From Myrica gale (lineage: Eukaryota; Streptophyta; Magnoliopsida; Fagales; Myricaceae), in assembly GCA_963930655.1 (NCBI GenBank), contig OZ005620.1, positions 22,607,501 to 22,671,500 of the forward strand: a DNA stretch of 64,000 nucleotides, in the 5' to 3' direction. Below, piece by piece: positions 35,872-47,649 of this stretch (position 1 is its first letter; each line of letters begins with the position of its first letter). A program made the position numbers and the translations under genes. A model generated the notes under the pieces. That model saw only the letters and a program-made list of their open reading frames with translations. It did no database searches and was not told the origin of the DNA.

Positions 35872-36123
35872 GGCGCTTTGTGTTCGCTACAGCCTCTCAA
35901 CTTCTTCTATTCTCTACGTTCAAGAGCAAACGATTACGAAATAATAATCACGTTACTCTGTTCTATTGATCTGAAATTTCTCAAACTCAGAGCTTCCATT
36001 TCCTTTCTAATTATCTAGCACTTTCCAGTTTCCATTTTCGTATTCTGTTTTCTTCTATTGGTAGGTTTGCATTTCCATTATCGTATTCTGCATAACATTT
36101 ATCTACCTGAAGATCGTTTACCA

Positions 36124-36801
36124 ATGGCCGAAATCAAAGATGCCCACATCGTAGAAATCAAAGTAGACGAAGAGCACCAGCACAAACTCTTGACTGCCAT
36201 GAGCACAATCTCGGCTGCAATCCAACAACACCCACTAATGGAAATCTCCGAGAGCCCCGGCCATCTGTTGCTTCTCAAGCTCTGGCAAAGAGAAGAGGAC
36301 CTTTTTGGCCGGCGCGTCACCCTGAAAGAAACTAAACTGGACTCTATCCGAAGAGAGCTTTTCCAACTGTGCTGTTTCTTCTTCATCTTTCATGGGTTTT
36401 TCTTGACCATCTTGTTTTCCTCTTCTGTTAACTCTCAAGAGGAGCATACTCGTACTTGTAAGAAATGGTGGATACCTGGGCTTTTATCGGCCTCGACCTC
36501 GCTTGTTTTTGTGTTCTTGGTCCAGGTGAAGCTTTACTATTATTGGAAAGTGTGGGGCCAGTTACAGAGGGAGAGAAACGATAGCCGAGCCCTCACGAGG
36601 TGTGTTCAGGAACTGAGAATGAAAGGGGCTAGCTTCGATTTGTCTAAGGAGCCGCAGAGTGGGAAGAGGATGAAAAGCTCGAGCGTGGAGATCAAATGGA
36701 AGCCCATTACTTGGTGTTCTCAGAATTTGATAACCGTTGCTCTTCTCTGTTTCGTAGGTTTAGTGCTTCCAGTTTGCAAGTTCATCCTCTGCGGCTTCTA
36801 A
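36124..36801 (+). CDS. Small three-span membrane protein of unknown function, intronless
   Basis: The 225-residue protein starts MAEIKDAHIVEIKVDEEHQ. The open frame extends 22 codons further upstream, but the codons before 36124 look like leader sequence and MAEIKD is a typical plant start. Residues 1-78 are hydrophilic and probably helical (KLLTAMSTISAAIQQHP, LLLLKLWQREEDLFGRRV). Predicted membrane spans lie at about 80-101 (LFQLCCFFFIFHGFFLTILF), 116-138 (WIPGLLSASTSLVFVFLVQV) and 201-222 (NLITVALLCFVGLVLPVCKF), with a basic loop between spans 2 and 3. There is no signal peptide. It resembles plant proteins annotated only as transmembrane proteins; I cannot assign a role. Its promoter has repeated CCGTTG boxes. 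Codon use is normal and the frame is intact, so it is probably a working gene. Confidence 0.85.
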   Translation: MAEIKDAHIVEIKVDEEHQHKLLTAMSTISAAIQQHPLMEISESPGHLLLLKLWQREEDLFGRRVTLKETKLDSIRRELFQLCCFFFIFHGFFLTILFSSSVNSQEEHTRTCKKWWIPGLLSASTSLVFVFLVQVKLYYYWKVWGQLQRERNDSRALTRCVQELRMKGASFDLSKEPQSGKRMKSSSVEIKWKPITWCSQNLITVALLCFVGLVLPVCKFILCGF

Positions 36802-37737
36802 TCGTGATAATTTATTTTGGAAGGCTTCTCTGTTAGATCGTCAGGGTACAGAATAACATGTCATATACTTTTTTTTTGTTTTTTGCCTTGGGTATAAATG
36901 AAATCCCAAAATGTGGGTTTCTGCTTTGTCCTGATGTATTTGGTCACGAAATCATGTGATTTCTGCAGTCTTTGATCTGGGAATGCAACACAAAACAGTG
37001 ATGTATAGGAACTATCTGATCAAAAATCAATCTCCGAGTGTCAAGGTAACCAAGGAATTGTCAGACCTCTTCTGTACAGTATTTCCAAAAATATTTCTGC
37101 AATCCTGGAAGCATCTGACCCCAATGCAATCATCTTCGGTCCGAAAATCATTTGCATCCAGTAGAACAAGGGGATTGGAAGTCCTTGATTTTTTTGTCTG
37201 CTCAAAGTTCCCAGAAAATTGATCGGAGGGCAATGGTATGGTGATATCTAAATAAATCACAAGAAGACGTTTACAAGTGCTAAAAGCACGTTTAAGTACG
37301 TTGTTTGTCCTACTCCTGACCCCTGAATACCGCAGCCCGATGATCGTATCCCAGATCTGGTGCTTGGATTACTTTCTTGCAACATATAATGTTTCGATAC
37401 GAGTTAGTTAAATGAGCCAAATCAGAAGGCTTTCCGTTCTATTGGATAATTCTTGTATGTTAGATCAGTTCCCAATAAGCAACATTGCCGTGTTCTTGCT
37501 CTTCCTTCTCCCTTCATATAGATTATTCATCAAACATCTATGCAAAATGGGATGACGAGCTATGTTCTCCGAAAGTGTATAACCTCAGAAAGTAAGTTAA
37601 CAATAGATGTGTTGTGATTACAACTGTGGTCAAAACTTTCAGTTGAGACTCTAAATGAAACAAAATCCACTACGAGCCAAATGGGCCAGAAATTCAAATA
37701 TCCTAAAAAGCCTGGCCTGATGCTCTCTGCTTACATG
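36802..37737. other. Convergent spacer between the membrane-protein gene and THO3
   Basis: It holds the 3' ends of two convergent genes. An 88-codon open frame at 36956-37222 has no recognisable domain and is treated as chance. No repeat is recognised. Confidence 0.6.
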
Positions 37738-40700
37738 TCAAGCGCTTTCAAAGCCAAATATCCTAAAAACACCTGCAAGAAGAAATAAACGGAGAGAGAG
37801 CTTATAAGAGTCAAATAATCACAGAGATGGTATAGGGTGTCAAAAAAGCAAGAAAGTAAAACAATACCTTCATCAGCCTGATATTTGTTCTTGTCATCCC
37901 CAGCATATGCAAGTAAATTGTACTTCGGATTCCACTCCACGCTGTTCATGGCAGCCCGACAAGGTATCTGGTGCACGGTCCGTCCAGTTTGAACATTTGA
38001 CTGTACCATACAGAATGCATCAATGTTTTGTCTAAGTGAATATGCAAAAAATCCTTGAAAAATCCCACTTTATGAAATGACTTGCGCCAAAATTGAAGAT
38101 CACTAGACTGAACAGTATCTTTAGTAAAATCTGTGACAGGCTGTTTTTCAAAGCAAAGCCCCTAAAGGGATAAGGCATTTCTTGCACTAAGGAAAAGCCA
38201 GTTAACTGACATGGATACTTACTATATCAATGAACAAGTCTTCGCTGGCAGAAGCAATATAATCTCCAGTGTAATTGAAGCTTATTGTCCGGACAGGCCA
38301 TCTGAAATAAGAATGAGAAGGTCAATCATCCCTGAGGATGCAAAGTTGAGTAAAAAACCTCAATCAAAGAATTCCACAATGGTTATAGTGGGTTAATAAT
38401 TGCATGCATATCCGAGAGTGAAAACTCACTCAAGTTTTGTAAATGTCCGTACACAGAGCATCTCTGATATATCCCAAAGGCTGACCAAGGAATCGGCACT
38501 TCCAACAGCGAAATATCTGACAGAAGCAGAAGAATGATTGAGAGTTAAAATAAAGCCTTACTGTCTTTGTTGTATTAACTCTTAAAGTAATTTTCAAAAA
38601 CATATATCCTTGTTATAGATGAAAGCTTATCTCTTAAAAGTGATTTTTAAAAACATGTAATCCTTGTTAGCAAATAGAAAGCTTTTAACAAGTGGAGAAC
38701 ATCTACACATCTATGGGGGTAACAAGCAGCTGTTTTAACAAGTGAAAATCCCAAAACAGCTAAAAGAGCTTCGAGGCACACCTTCCTATGGGATCTATCG
38801 CAATACAATAGCATCCAGCTGTATGAGCCACGAGGGTGTCAAGTGGTTGCAGAGAAGGGTATGCAAGCACTTCGACAGTTCCTGAGCAAAAAATTATATT
38901 AAATGTCTATTCCAGCAGACAGAGAGGGCGGATCCATAAATACTCTACATTTTATGTTGACAGCACAGGAAGGAAAGAAATTGCAACTCAGAAATTGATT
39001 TTACCATTTCCCGTTGTCAAGAAAAACATCTCCCCTGTCATGTTCCATGCAATCTCATTTACCTGGAGAAAAGGAGCGGACTATTCAAGAAGCAATTGAT
39101 GTATGAAGTGAACAATTGTAGATAGGATTAATGAAGACCCTCCAATTAGATTGTTTCACGTATTATATGAAGTGCAGCTAACAGCTATCCAGAGAAGGCC
39201 GCGTGTTTTCACAGCATAGATTGTAAAGACAATGGAAGTTATGCAACAATAGAAATCTATGGCTTCTCTGAGGTAAAGCCATGCATACAGATCTGATTTT
39301 GTTACTGGTAAACAATCATTTCTATGGAAGAGTTCTGCTCGTAGGAACAAAAAAGAGTGCACTAAACTAAAATTTTCAAATGCAGGGCCAGGCCAAAAAG
39401 AAATAGGACCCTAAACAGAGCTGGATAGTGATGTTTCAATCAAAATATATCTTAGTGAGAGAACACTATAATATAATATGTATATTCCTCTCTTCATTAA
39501 AAGAATGCAACAGACCAAATTGGCAAACAGTAAGCTTTATAAACATCAAAAAACACTGACGAAGAAGAAAAAAGATTTTACCATCAAGCTTGGAACAGCA
39601 GATTACCTCATAACTGAACTTGCGCTTATGAATTGGCTTAAATTTCCGGACATCCAGTATTGTTAGTTCATCATCCTACAATCAGTAAGAGGTTAGAGTA
39701 AGAAACAACGGCTAGACTCTCTTTTTTCCAAAATGCAAAAGGCAGTGGTTAACCAGTTTATCCAAGGCATGCTTATAACCCAACAGTTGCACAGGAAGGA
39801 GAAGTAATAACGCTCAGAAAAAGTACGATGGAGTAAAACATTTGCTGTTAGAACAATCACAACTCTGGAGGTGTTTTAGCACATAGCATGGGTCAACTGT
39901 ACAATATCACCCACCCTATTACCAACAGCTACATGTGTCCCATCAGGTTTGTATGTGATGTTGATGTTCTCGCCACTAAGTTCTGCCAGCTGCGAGCATT
40001 TCCCACCTGTAAAATTAGACCAATACATGGATATAAGCATGTTGCATCCAACGAAGTCAATATCAGAAAACTTCACTAAATGAAATCAGAAGATAAAAAA
40101 TTGCCCTATCATTTTCTACTAACCTAGATATCATGTGTACGAAAAACGGTTTAGCTTTAGGGACAATCAATACTTGAGCAAGAGGCCTTAAGTTTCTACT
40201 CTGCCTCACATTTAAAAGGCAAAATTCCAAGTGATGAATCCACACATTAATGGAGCTTGGGCTCGTACATGAAAACGGTTTCAGAATAACAGTCAAGTGA
40301 AGTGACTTGACTAACTTTTTAATTTCCTATCTGCTTAAACTTTTGGGACAAGCAGCGATTTATTGTCATGCATGATATTCAGCTGAAAATGTAAAATTCC
40401 ATAGCAAATCCTCTTACTTCGAGCATCCCACAGACGGACAGTCTTGTCACCTGAGGCAGTTGCAATCAGATCAGCGTGCTTGGGGTCCCAACACAGCTGA
40501 TCCACACTATCAGTGTGACCCTTCAATTCAATATCTTTAACCTTTCCCTGTAACAATCACCTATATGGATTAATGTCAAAGTAACACATTCTCAGCAACA
40601 TTGCTGGTAACTTCAATTAACAACAAAAAGAACAACAATGAGAAGCTTAGCTTACATGTCCGTGTGGCTCAATGTGCCATAAACGAGCGGTTTGATCCAC

Positions 40701-40972
40701 AGAACCCGAAGCGAGCTTCGTGCCTGCGCAATTCCAAGCCACCGAATGCACCTTTCATTTGACCCCAACAACCATTCATTTGTTAGCAAAAAAAATGAAA
40801 AAAAAAGTAATCGCCAATTACTCACTTAGAAAGAAAAAAATCACCAATTACTCTAGGGTTCCCCATGGAAAGCGATACAGAGAGAGAGAGAGAGAGGAAC
40901 GGAAAGCACCTTCTTCTTGTGACCTTGGTACTCACGGCTATGGAGATTCTTGAAAGAAAACGTCGTCTCCAT
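37738..40972 (-). CDS. THO3: THO complex subunit 3 (TEX1), WD40 protein
   Basis: THO3/TEX1 is a WD40 propeller subunit of the nuclear THO/TREX complex, which couples transcription to mRNA export and takes part in small-RNA production in plants. Exons: 40972-40910, 40751-40656, 40547-40418, 40006-39915, 39675-39607, 39062-39005, 38881-38782, 38516-38430, 38301-38223, 38000-37868, 37772-37738. They add up to 942 nt and 313 residues, close to the 315 of Arabidopsis. It starts METTFSFKNLHSREYQGHKKK and ends DEGVFRIFGFESA. WD repeats include ELKGHTDSVDQLCWD...KTVRLWDAR, AELSGENINITYKPDGTHVA, LVAHTAGCYCIAIDP, YFAVGSADSLVSLWDIS, WPVRTISFN and NVQTGRTVHQIPCRAAMNSV. All introns have GT/AG borders and the frame is intact. 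It is divergent from the KH gene. Confidence 0.96.
38588..38690. repeat. Degenerate tandem pair in a THO3 intron
   Basis: Two adjacent units near 38588 and 38641 share the pattern TTTTTAAAAACATGTAATCC / TTTTCAAAAACATATATCC followed by TTGTTA and GAAAGCTT. The period is about 50 bp. No function is apparent. Confidence 0.55.
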
Positions 40973-42432
40973 GTACTCTAATTTCACAGTAGAAGGCTCG
41001 AAGCAAGTTCCTGCGGTTTGCTTGCAACTCTCTTTTCCTGAACCAATATTTAGCAATTGGGTTAGATGGGCTGGGTCAGGCGGACCCAAATCATATGAAT
41101 TTCCCAATGGTAATTAATTTTTTGTTTAAGTTTCTGATCCAGCAATTTATGTATACTGTATGTATAGTTTGTTAAGCAAAATCATATCTTTATTTGCTGC
41201 GACCCCAATAGCTGCTTTTTAAGCTCACGGGAAGAATATCGAAGTTTTGTAATGATTTTGTTTTTCCCTTTTCTTTTTAGCCGAACTTATAGAATCTGAC
41301 ACTTTTTTTTTTTTCTCGGATCATCTGACCCTCGGTGTTTTAGTTTGAACACCCGCATATAAAAATAATTATTTATGTAATTTAATAACTTAAATATATA
41401 TTGTGTGCGGAATATACATACTTAAGGTCAATCAGATCTGCACATAATTGTCTGTGTTTTAATATGTAGAAACAGGGGTGTAAGATTAGCAATCACTGCT
41501 TTTTATGGGCTCCTGTCTCCCGAAAATTAAAGTAACGATCGTTTTCAAGTTTTTTTAAAATTCAAATTTATTCACAAAATTATTATCCAACATTTTAAGA
41601 ATTTAAACACAAACGCTAATATATTTAACACAATTTCTAATAATTTTTTACTTTTTTATTTAACACAAATTTTCTCTCTCTATATTTTTCACGTAACTTC
41701 AGTACTTTTTTATTAAATAATTACATCAAATTTTTTTTTCATTTTGTATAAACACTTATAAAACATTATTCAACATAAATATTTACAAATTCTCTAAAAA
41801 TTCTACAAATTTTTTCCCTAGTATCTTTTCTTATTTCGGTCAAAGCAAAAATCAGCTACCAATCCTCTCGCCCAACTCAGGAAAAAGAAAAAAGAAAAAG
41901 ACAACTGCACGTAATTAAAAGTAAATAATTTTTGAGTTTAGTTATTTTATGGAAGAAGGATTTTTTGTACTCACGCGGACGCCGAGTGGTGGTAGGAACA
42001 ACTGCAAGAAAATAATTAATCATCGCTGCATCTTCTTCTTCTTTATTTTATTTTTATTTTTGGAGATATACGGGGGATGTTTGTTTGTCAAAATATTGGG
42101 TAATATTCCTAAAATTTTGGGGATCTTTACTTTATTGAGATTTATTGAGGTTTGTGAAAAGTGAAGTGTATAGATGTAAAAGTTAAAATTTTGTAGTTTG
42201 TTTAGTTTGTCGGATTTGTCGAGAGCACAAATATTTGGGGTCTCGAACATGCCCATGAGCTGCGCACCCACGAATAGGGGAGAGATGAGAGCGTCGTCTG
42301 GTCGGGATCGTCCCACCAGAGGCAGAGCCACATAGACCAGAGAGGCAATCAACCGCACCTCTTCCACAACCACAGCCACAACAACAGTACAGGGATCTGA
42401 CCGAATCGACTGAATCCTCAGAGGTACTAGAA
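40973..42432. other. Divergent promoter region between THO3 and the KH gene
   Basis: About 1.46 kb separates the two start codons. A GA microsatellite lies nearby in THO3 intron 1 (about 40879-40897). The stretch 41280-41830 is strongly A/T-rich. The MITE copy at 42070-42254 occupies the part next to the KH gene, leaving about 180 bp before its ATG. No clear TATA box was chosen for either gene. Confidence 0.6.
42070..42254 (-). mobile_element. MITE, second copy of the 20200 family, in the KH promoter
   Basis: Inverted relative to the copy at 20200-20380 and similar over its full length (blocks TCAATAAAGTAAAGAT, ACAAACTAAACAAACT, CAAACAAACAT). Ends near GGGGGATGTTTG and CGAACATGCCC are inverted to each other. 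It lies 180-360 bp upstream of the KH start codon, so it may supply promoter or leader sequence. Confidence 0.75.
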
Positions 42433-45400
42433 ATGGCAACATCCGGTGGCGGAAGGTACATGGCGTACTCCCCCTCGCCCTCACCCTCCGCCCCTCACTC
42501 TCCGCATCTCTCCGGCCTCCTCTCCGCATCCTCCGCCGCCGCCGTAGCAGCTGCGGCTATAGTCGACCAAGAAAAGTACATCTTCACCACTAGCAAGATC
42601 TCCTTAGCTTTTTCGTTCTTAACTCTATAACTTGGCGTTCGATCGTTTTTAATGTTACTCTACATGAAATTGTGTGATGTTTGACTCAGATATCTGTCGG
42701 AGTTACTGGCGGAGCGTCTCAAGCTTACTCCTTTTGTGCCGGTGCTCCCTCATAGCTATCGCTTGTTAAACCAAGGTCGGTCGGTATTAGCTTATTTTTC
42801 GTATTTATTGCCTTCCAGTTCTTTACCAATTTTATGCAAAATGACTCAGTAAAATCAATCCTCTCAAGAACCTACAAACCAACGTATACGATGCGCAAAA
42901 GTTTTTGAGATCAGTTTTTCGCGTTCTCGAATCGATGCAGATCGATGGGTTGACCGACAGTTACAAAAATCTAACAGTCAATGTCACTAATTGCTACATA
43001 CTGGAGACCCATAATCAAATAGAACATGTCGGATTGTCTTACGTTTTCCTTGTATTCATTATCCTGCTTTTCTCAGTCGCAAGGACTATGATAAGCTGCA
43101 GAATAGTCGAATCACAAACTGTTGGTTGGTGATTATATTTCAGTGTCGTGCTGGCATAGTGCACTTTGAGGGTTCTCATACGTTTCTATCCGCTAGGTCT
43201 TATCACTATTTAATTGTAGCCTGCCTCATTGGTTTAAAACTTCAACGTTAGAGGTTGACACCACCTCTCATCTGGTAAAAGGGTTATAGTTTTTTAATAG
43301 GAAAATTGGCAATATGGTCACTAGGTTCATATCATGCTGACGATTTAGTCACTATGTTTCATTTTTTTACTATATGATCACTCAGTCAATACTCTCGTGA
43401 CGATTTGGTCCTGCCGTTAAACTTCCGTCAATCCATTTAACGGAATGTCTTAGTCACGTCAGCTTTTTAACACGACAACACCACACGTCAGCCAGAATTA
43501 TTAAGAAAAACGTTGTGTTTAGTCATGTAAATTAATGAAAAATTGACAATATGGTCACTAGGTTTATACCACGTTGACGATTTATTCACTATGTTTCATT
43601 TTTTTTTACATTATGTTCACTAAGTCCATATCCGTGTGATAATTTGGTCCTTCCATCCATATTCTATCAATCCATTTAACGGAATCCAATGTCACGTCAT
43701 CCTTAAACACGTCATATAGTTTAACCACGAGATAAAATTATCGTTTTACATGTAAAAAAAATTACTTTTCGATTAAATTGACGAAATTTTTTAAATAAAA
43801 ATACAAAATATTTGAAATTAATAGTTGTTAAGTGAAATGTGACAAAAATAATACCTAAAAGTGAAAGTAAAGAGTGTCAACATTTCCATAATTAAAGTGT
43901 GGTAAGTGTATATATCATTTAATAAAAAGATAATATTCTAGAAATGAAATTTCCTGCATTGACTCATGTTTATGTGGCATCGAAGATCGTCCATATTCAA
44001 GCAAAACTTTATTAATATTAGCCCAAAAAAAATGTATTATAACCCGCTACAATGTCGGCGAAGCCCTGTGTGGATGTGACAAGAACTAAAAAGAAGAAAA
44101 TAATAATAATATATATCATGATTTCCTTCCACGCAATACATGAATGGGAGGAGATTCTAAATATGGTCAGTTGTCTCATCTCTTATAATCTTTTTCATAC
44201 CTCGAAACCTAATTAATTTTCTGTTTTAGTGGGTTATGATCTACAGATAAATTCAACCGCATCATCAGTCATGCTACCTTTGATGATCCACTTGCAACAA
44301 CTACCGCATGATAATATCACTTCTTTTAAGCAAGTAAATATAAATTTTCATTGCTTATAAAAAAAAGAATATAAATTTCCATGAAGTAGAAATATATTAT
44401 TACATAAGGAACACAGCTAATGCCAATGGATTGGATTTATAGTATGAGCGTAAATGAAAGCTGGAGTCACTTGTGTTTACAAGTCAAAATTTTGGTTTAT
44501 AAAATAATCTTTTTCTATTAAATTATTTTTTATTACAAGAAATATAAAAATTCATTCATCAGTTTTTTTAGATGTAGTGATAGAATATGAATGGAAGGAC
44601 CATATCGTCACACAGGTATGGACTCAGTGACCAAAATGTAAAAACAAAAGTAAATTTAATGACTATTTTGTCAACGGGGATAAACCTAGTGACTAAATTG
44701 TCAATTTTCCTGATGATAAAACGCAACATTTTATTTAATGATGATTTGACGTGGTTAATCTGGTTGACGTGTGGTGCTGATGTGGCAGGACATTCCGTTA
44801 AATGGATTGACAGAAGTTTGACGGCAGGACCAAATCGTCACGAGAGTATGAACTGAGTGACCATATAGTAGAAAAATGAAACCTAGTGACTAAATCGTCA
44901 ACGTGGTATAAACCTAGTGACCATATTGCTAATTTGCCTTATTAATATTGCAAGCTGAGTTAAATGTCTAGCAATATCTTAATTCCTTGCCTAAATTCAT
45001 AGGGTTCCGTTTAGTTGTCTGCTGACTTGAAGTAGTTATGCGGGGGTGGATGTAAGTTGTTCTTTTCCAATCTTAGCATTGGGAGAATGGATTAGTTTCT
45101 AACTTTAGAGGTGATGAGAGATAAACTACCTTTGGCTGGCGCATCAGAATTTCTACTATGTTGTGTCCTCTATTATAAAGACGTGGAAGAATATCTTTTT
45201 GTGCTTATTGATAGATTTAGGGTTGAAGGGATTATTGCTTCCAGTAGCACTTCAGCTATGTTGACTAGTGGGACCAAGTAACTAGAATATGGACTTCCTA
45301 TGATCAATCTTCTTTATGTATGACTTTGCTGAGTATACGGCCAAAAGGATTGAGTTCAGTTGTGGGAAATTATTCATCTATTGTGCTGATGGGAATCAAG

Positions 45401-47614
45401 GTTGAAAACTATTTGAAATTATGTCCTGAGATTTAAAGCAGATTCACGATATGACATGTATGATGTAACTACTATAAGGGGCTCTTTGTTTCTCAGTTGT
45501 GGCAATAAGTTCAATTCTATAGAATGGGGATGGTATGAATTTTGTCAACTTATTTTCCTTGCACGTCCACATTTAAGTGTAAGGTTGAAAAATGTAAGGG
45601 GAAATTTCAATCATTTTTCTTTTTGTCAGGCTCATCCATAGGTTTTGAAATGTTTATAAGCTGAGAAGATTAGTGACAAACCTAGCAGAAGGAAGAGGGG
45701 CTGCGTTACTCAGTGGAATGGTAGGCAGTATGGTGTTTGCAAAACCAAGGTTTTGGTCAATAATATAATAATAAAACTATAAATTAATTTCTCTCCCCCA
45801 TCAAATCATATCTTTCCATTACAATAAACATAAAAATTCATTCAAACCATTTCTCTCTCCACTTTTTCACCAACTCCCATAAATCAAAATTTTGGGCCGA
45901 AATTTTGGTTTATGCGAACACCCCTACCCAAAATTTTGGTTATGCAAACACCACTAATTTTTCCCAATAGTTTTGTTTTATTCCTGCATGTATCAATTAC
46001 TTGGTTAATGTTTTGAAATTCATCCAGAAGCTTATGAAAAAAACTCTACAGGCTGTGATACAAGATTCTGGAGATCACTTAGTAGATTGTGTGGTAAAGT
46101 GTAGGTCTAGGGGTTTTCTGTTCGGTATGTCATGACCTAGGTTGTGAATGGTGGTGAATTTTCCTCTAAGAATTGTGTAGTCCTTTGGACACTGTAGCCG
46201 AAGAATGTGTTTTTGGCGTTCAAGAGCATGAGACTCCATTGTGAAAGCTAGATTAGATTTGGCACAAGGTTTTACCATTCTAGGCTTTGGGAAGGATTGG
46301 TTTGCCCTTTCAAGACACTGATTCTTCTTGGGTTTTCTTATTACTGAATTCTATATCCGAATAGTAACTTCCGCAGATTATGCAATCTAATCTCTTAAAT
46401 AGCCTTTGCAGATTTGACAATGCTAATTTATGCCACCACTAAGTTCTAGCTCGAATGGCACCTGATAAGGTTCAAGGGTAAGATCATGGGTTCAAGACCA
46501 ATAGAGAATTTGTGTAACTTCCAAAAGAAAAAAAAAACAGTGTTCATTTGGTATCTAACTTCAGTATAACTAGATGAATTAGACTTCAGGTTCTTGTTTT
46601 CTCTCTCTCTTTTCTTTTAATTTATCTTTCTCCTTTAGTGCATTCTTTACTAGATGAAATTTATTTCATCCTGAAGGTGTTAATTTTAACTGACTCAGAA
46701 GAAAAAAAGTCTTATCTCTCCATTTTGTGGTGAATGCTAACTCTTTAACAAATGCTGACTGGTACATCTTATTCTTGGAAATTGACATTTTTGGAGCAGA
46801 AATTTTGCGTGTAACCACACTGTTGGGGAATGCATCAGTTTTAGGTCAAAGTGGGCTTGAACACTCTAGCCCCCTGGCTTCTGGAGGAATATTTTCCAAT
46901 GGAGTTGCCGATATGAACGGATGGGCATCACGGTTACAATCAGAAGTACGGATACTAACCATTAACATGACCTTTTTCCATCGAATTTTACTGTATTTGC
47001 AGAAATATTCCTGACACGATCTTTTCATTACGTACTAACTCATGACATTTATTTGAGTGTTTGTAGATTATCCTACATTTTGACAGGTAGTTGAGCTAAC
47101 ATCCTCAAGCAATGTAAATAGATTTTAGCTTAGCATCCTGTTATAGAAACTTAATAAGATAGCTCTCCTTTTCTTTGTTCTGCTTTGTTGAGGCACTCCT
47201 ATACATGACATACTTCGTAACTTATGATGTAAAACTGCTATTCCTGCTAGTATGGAAGCCCTACATGCGGAAATTTACCAAGGCATTCTCCAGTAATAGC
47301 GAGGCATGCTCCACTTTATAAGAGTTTGAGACTGTGGGAGTCCGAAATTTCTCCTGTAGAGTGCTGACTGCTGACCATTCGGTTAAGGAAATATTGTTAT
47401 TCAGTTTGCCTTATGTGTATACTATCTTTTGTTTTTAATTGACTTCTTTGGAGGTTATTGATCTGCTGTCACTGAAACAACTGATCAGATTACTTCATCT
47501 GAAGCAAGAAACTGATTGACCGATCAGTTAGGGCCCTGGAATTTCATGGTCTTCTTTCATTATATTTGGATTTCAGCATGCTTTTTTGTTGTCCTATTGC
47601 TCTTTTCCTGTCGC

Positions 47615-47649
<35 letters not shown>

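Noticed and set aside
36956-37222. 88-codon open frame downstream of the membrane protein
   Set aside because: It lies in the likely 3' UTR/spacer and has no recognisable feature.
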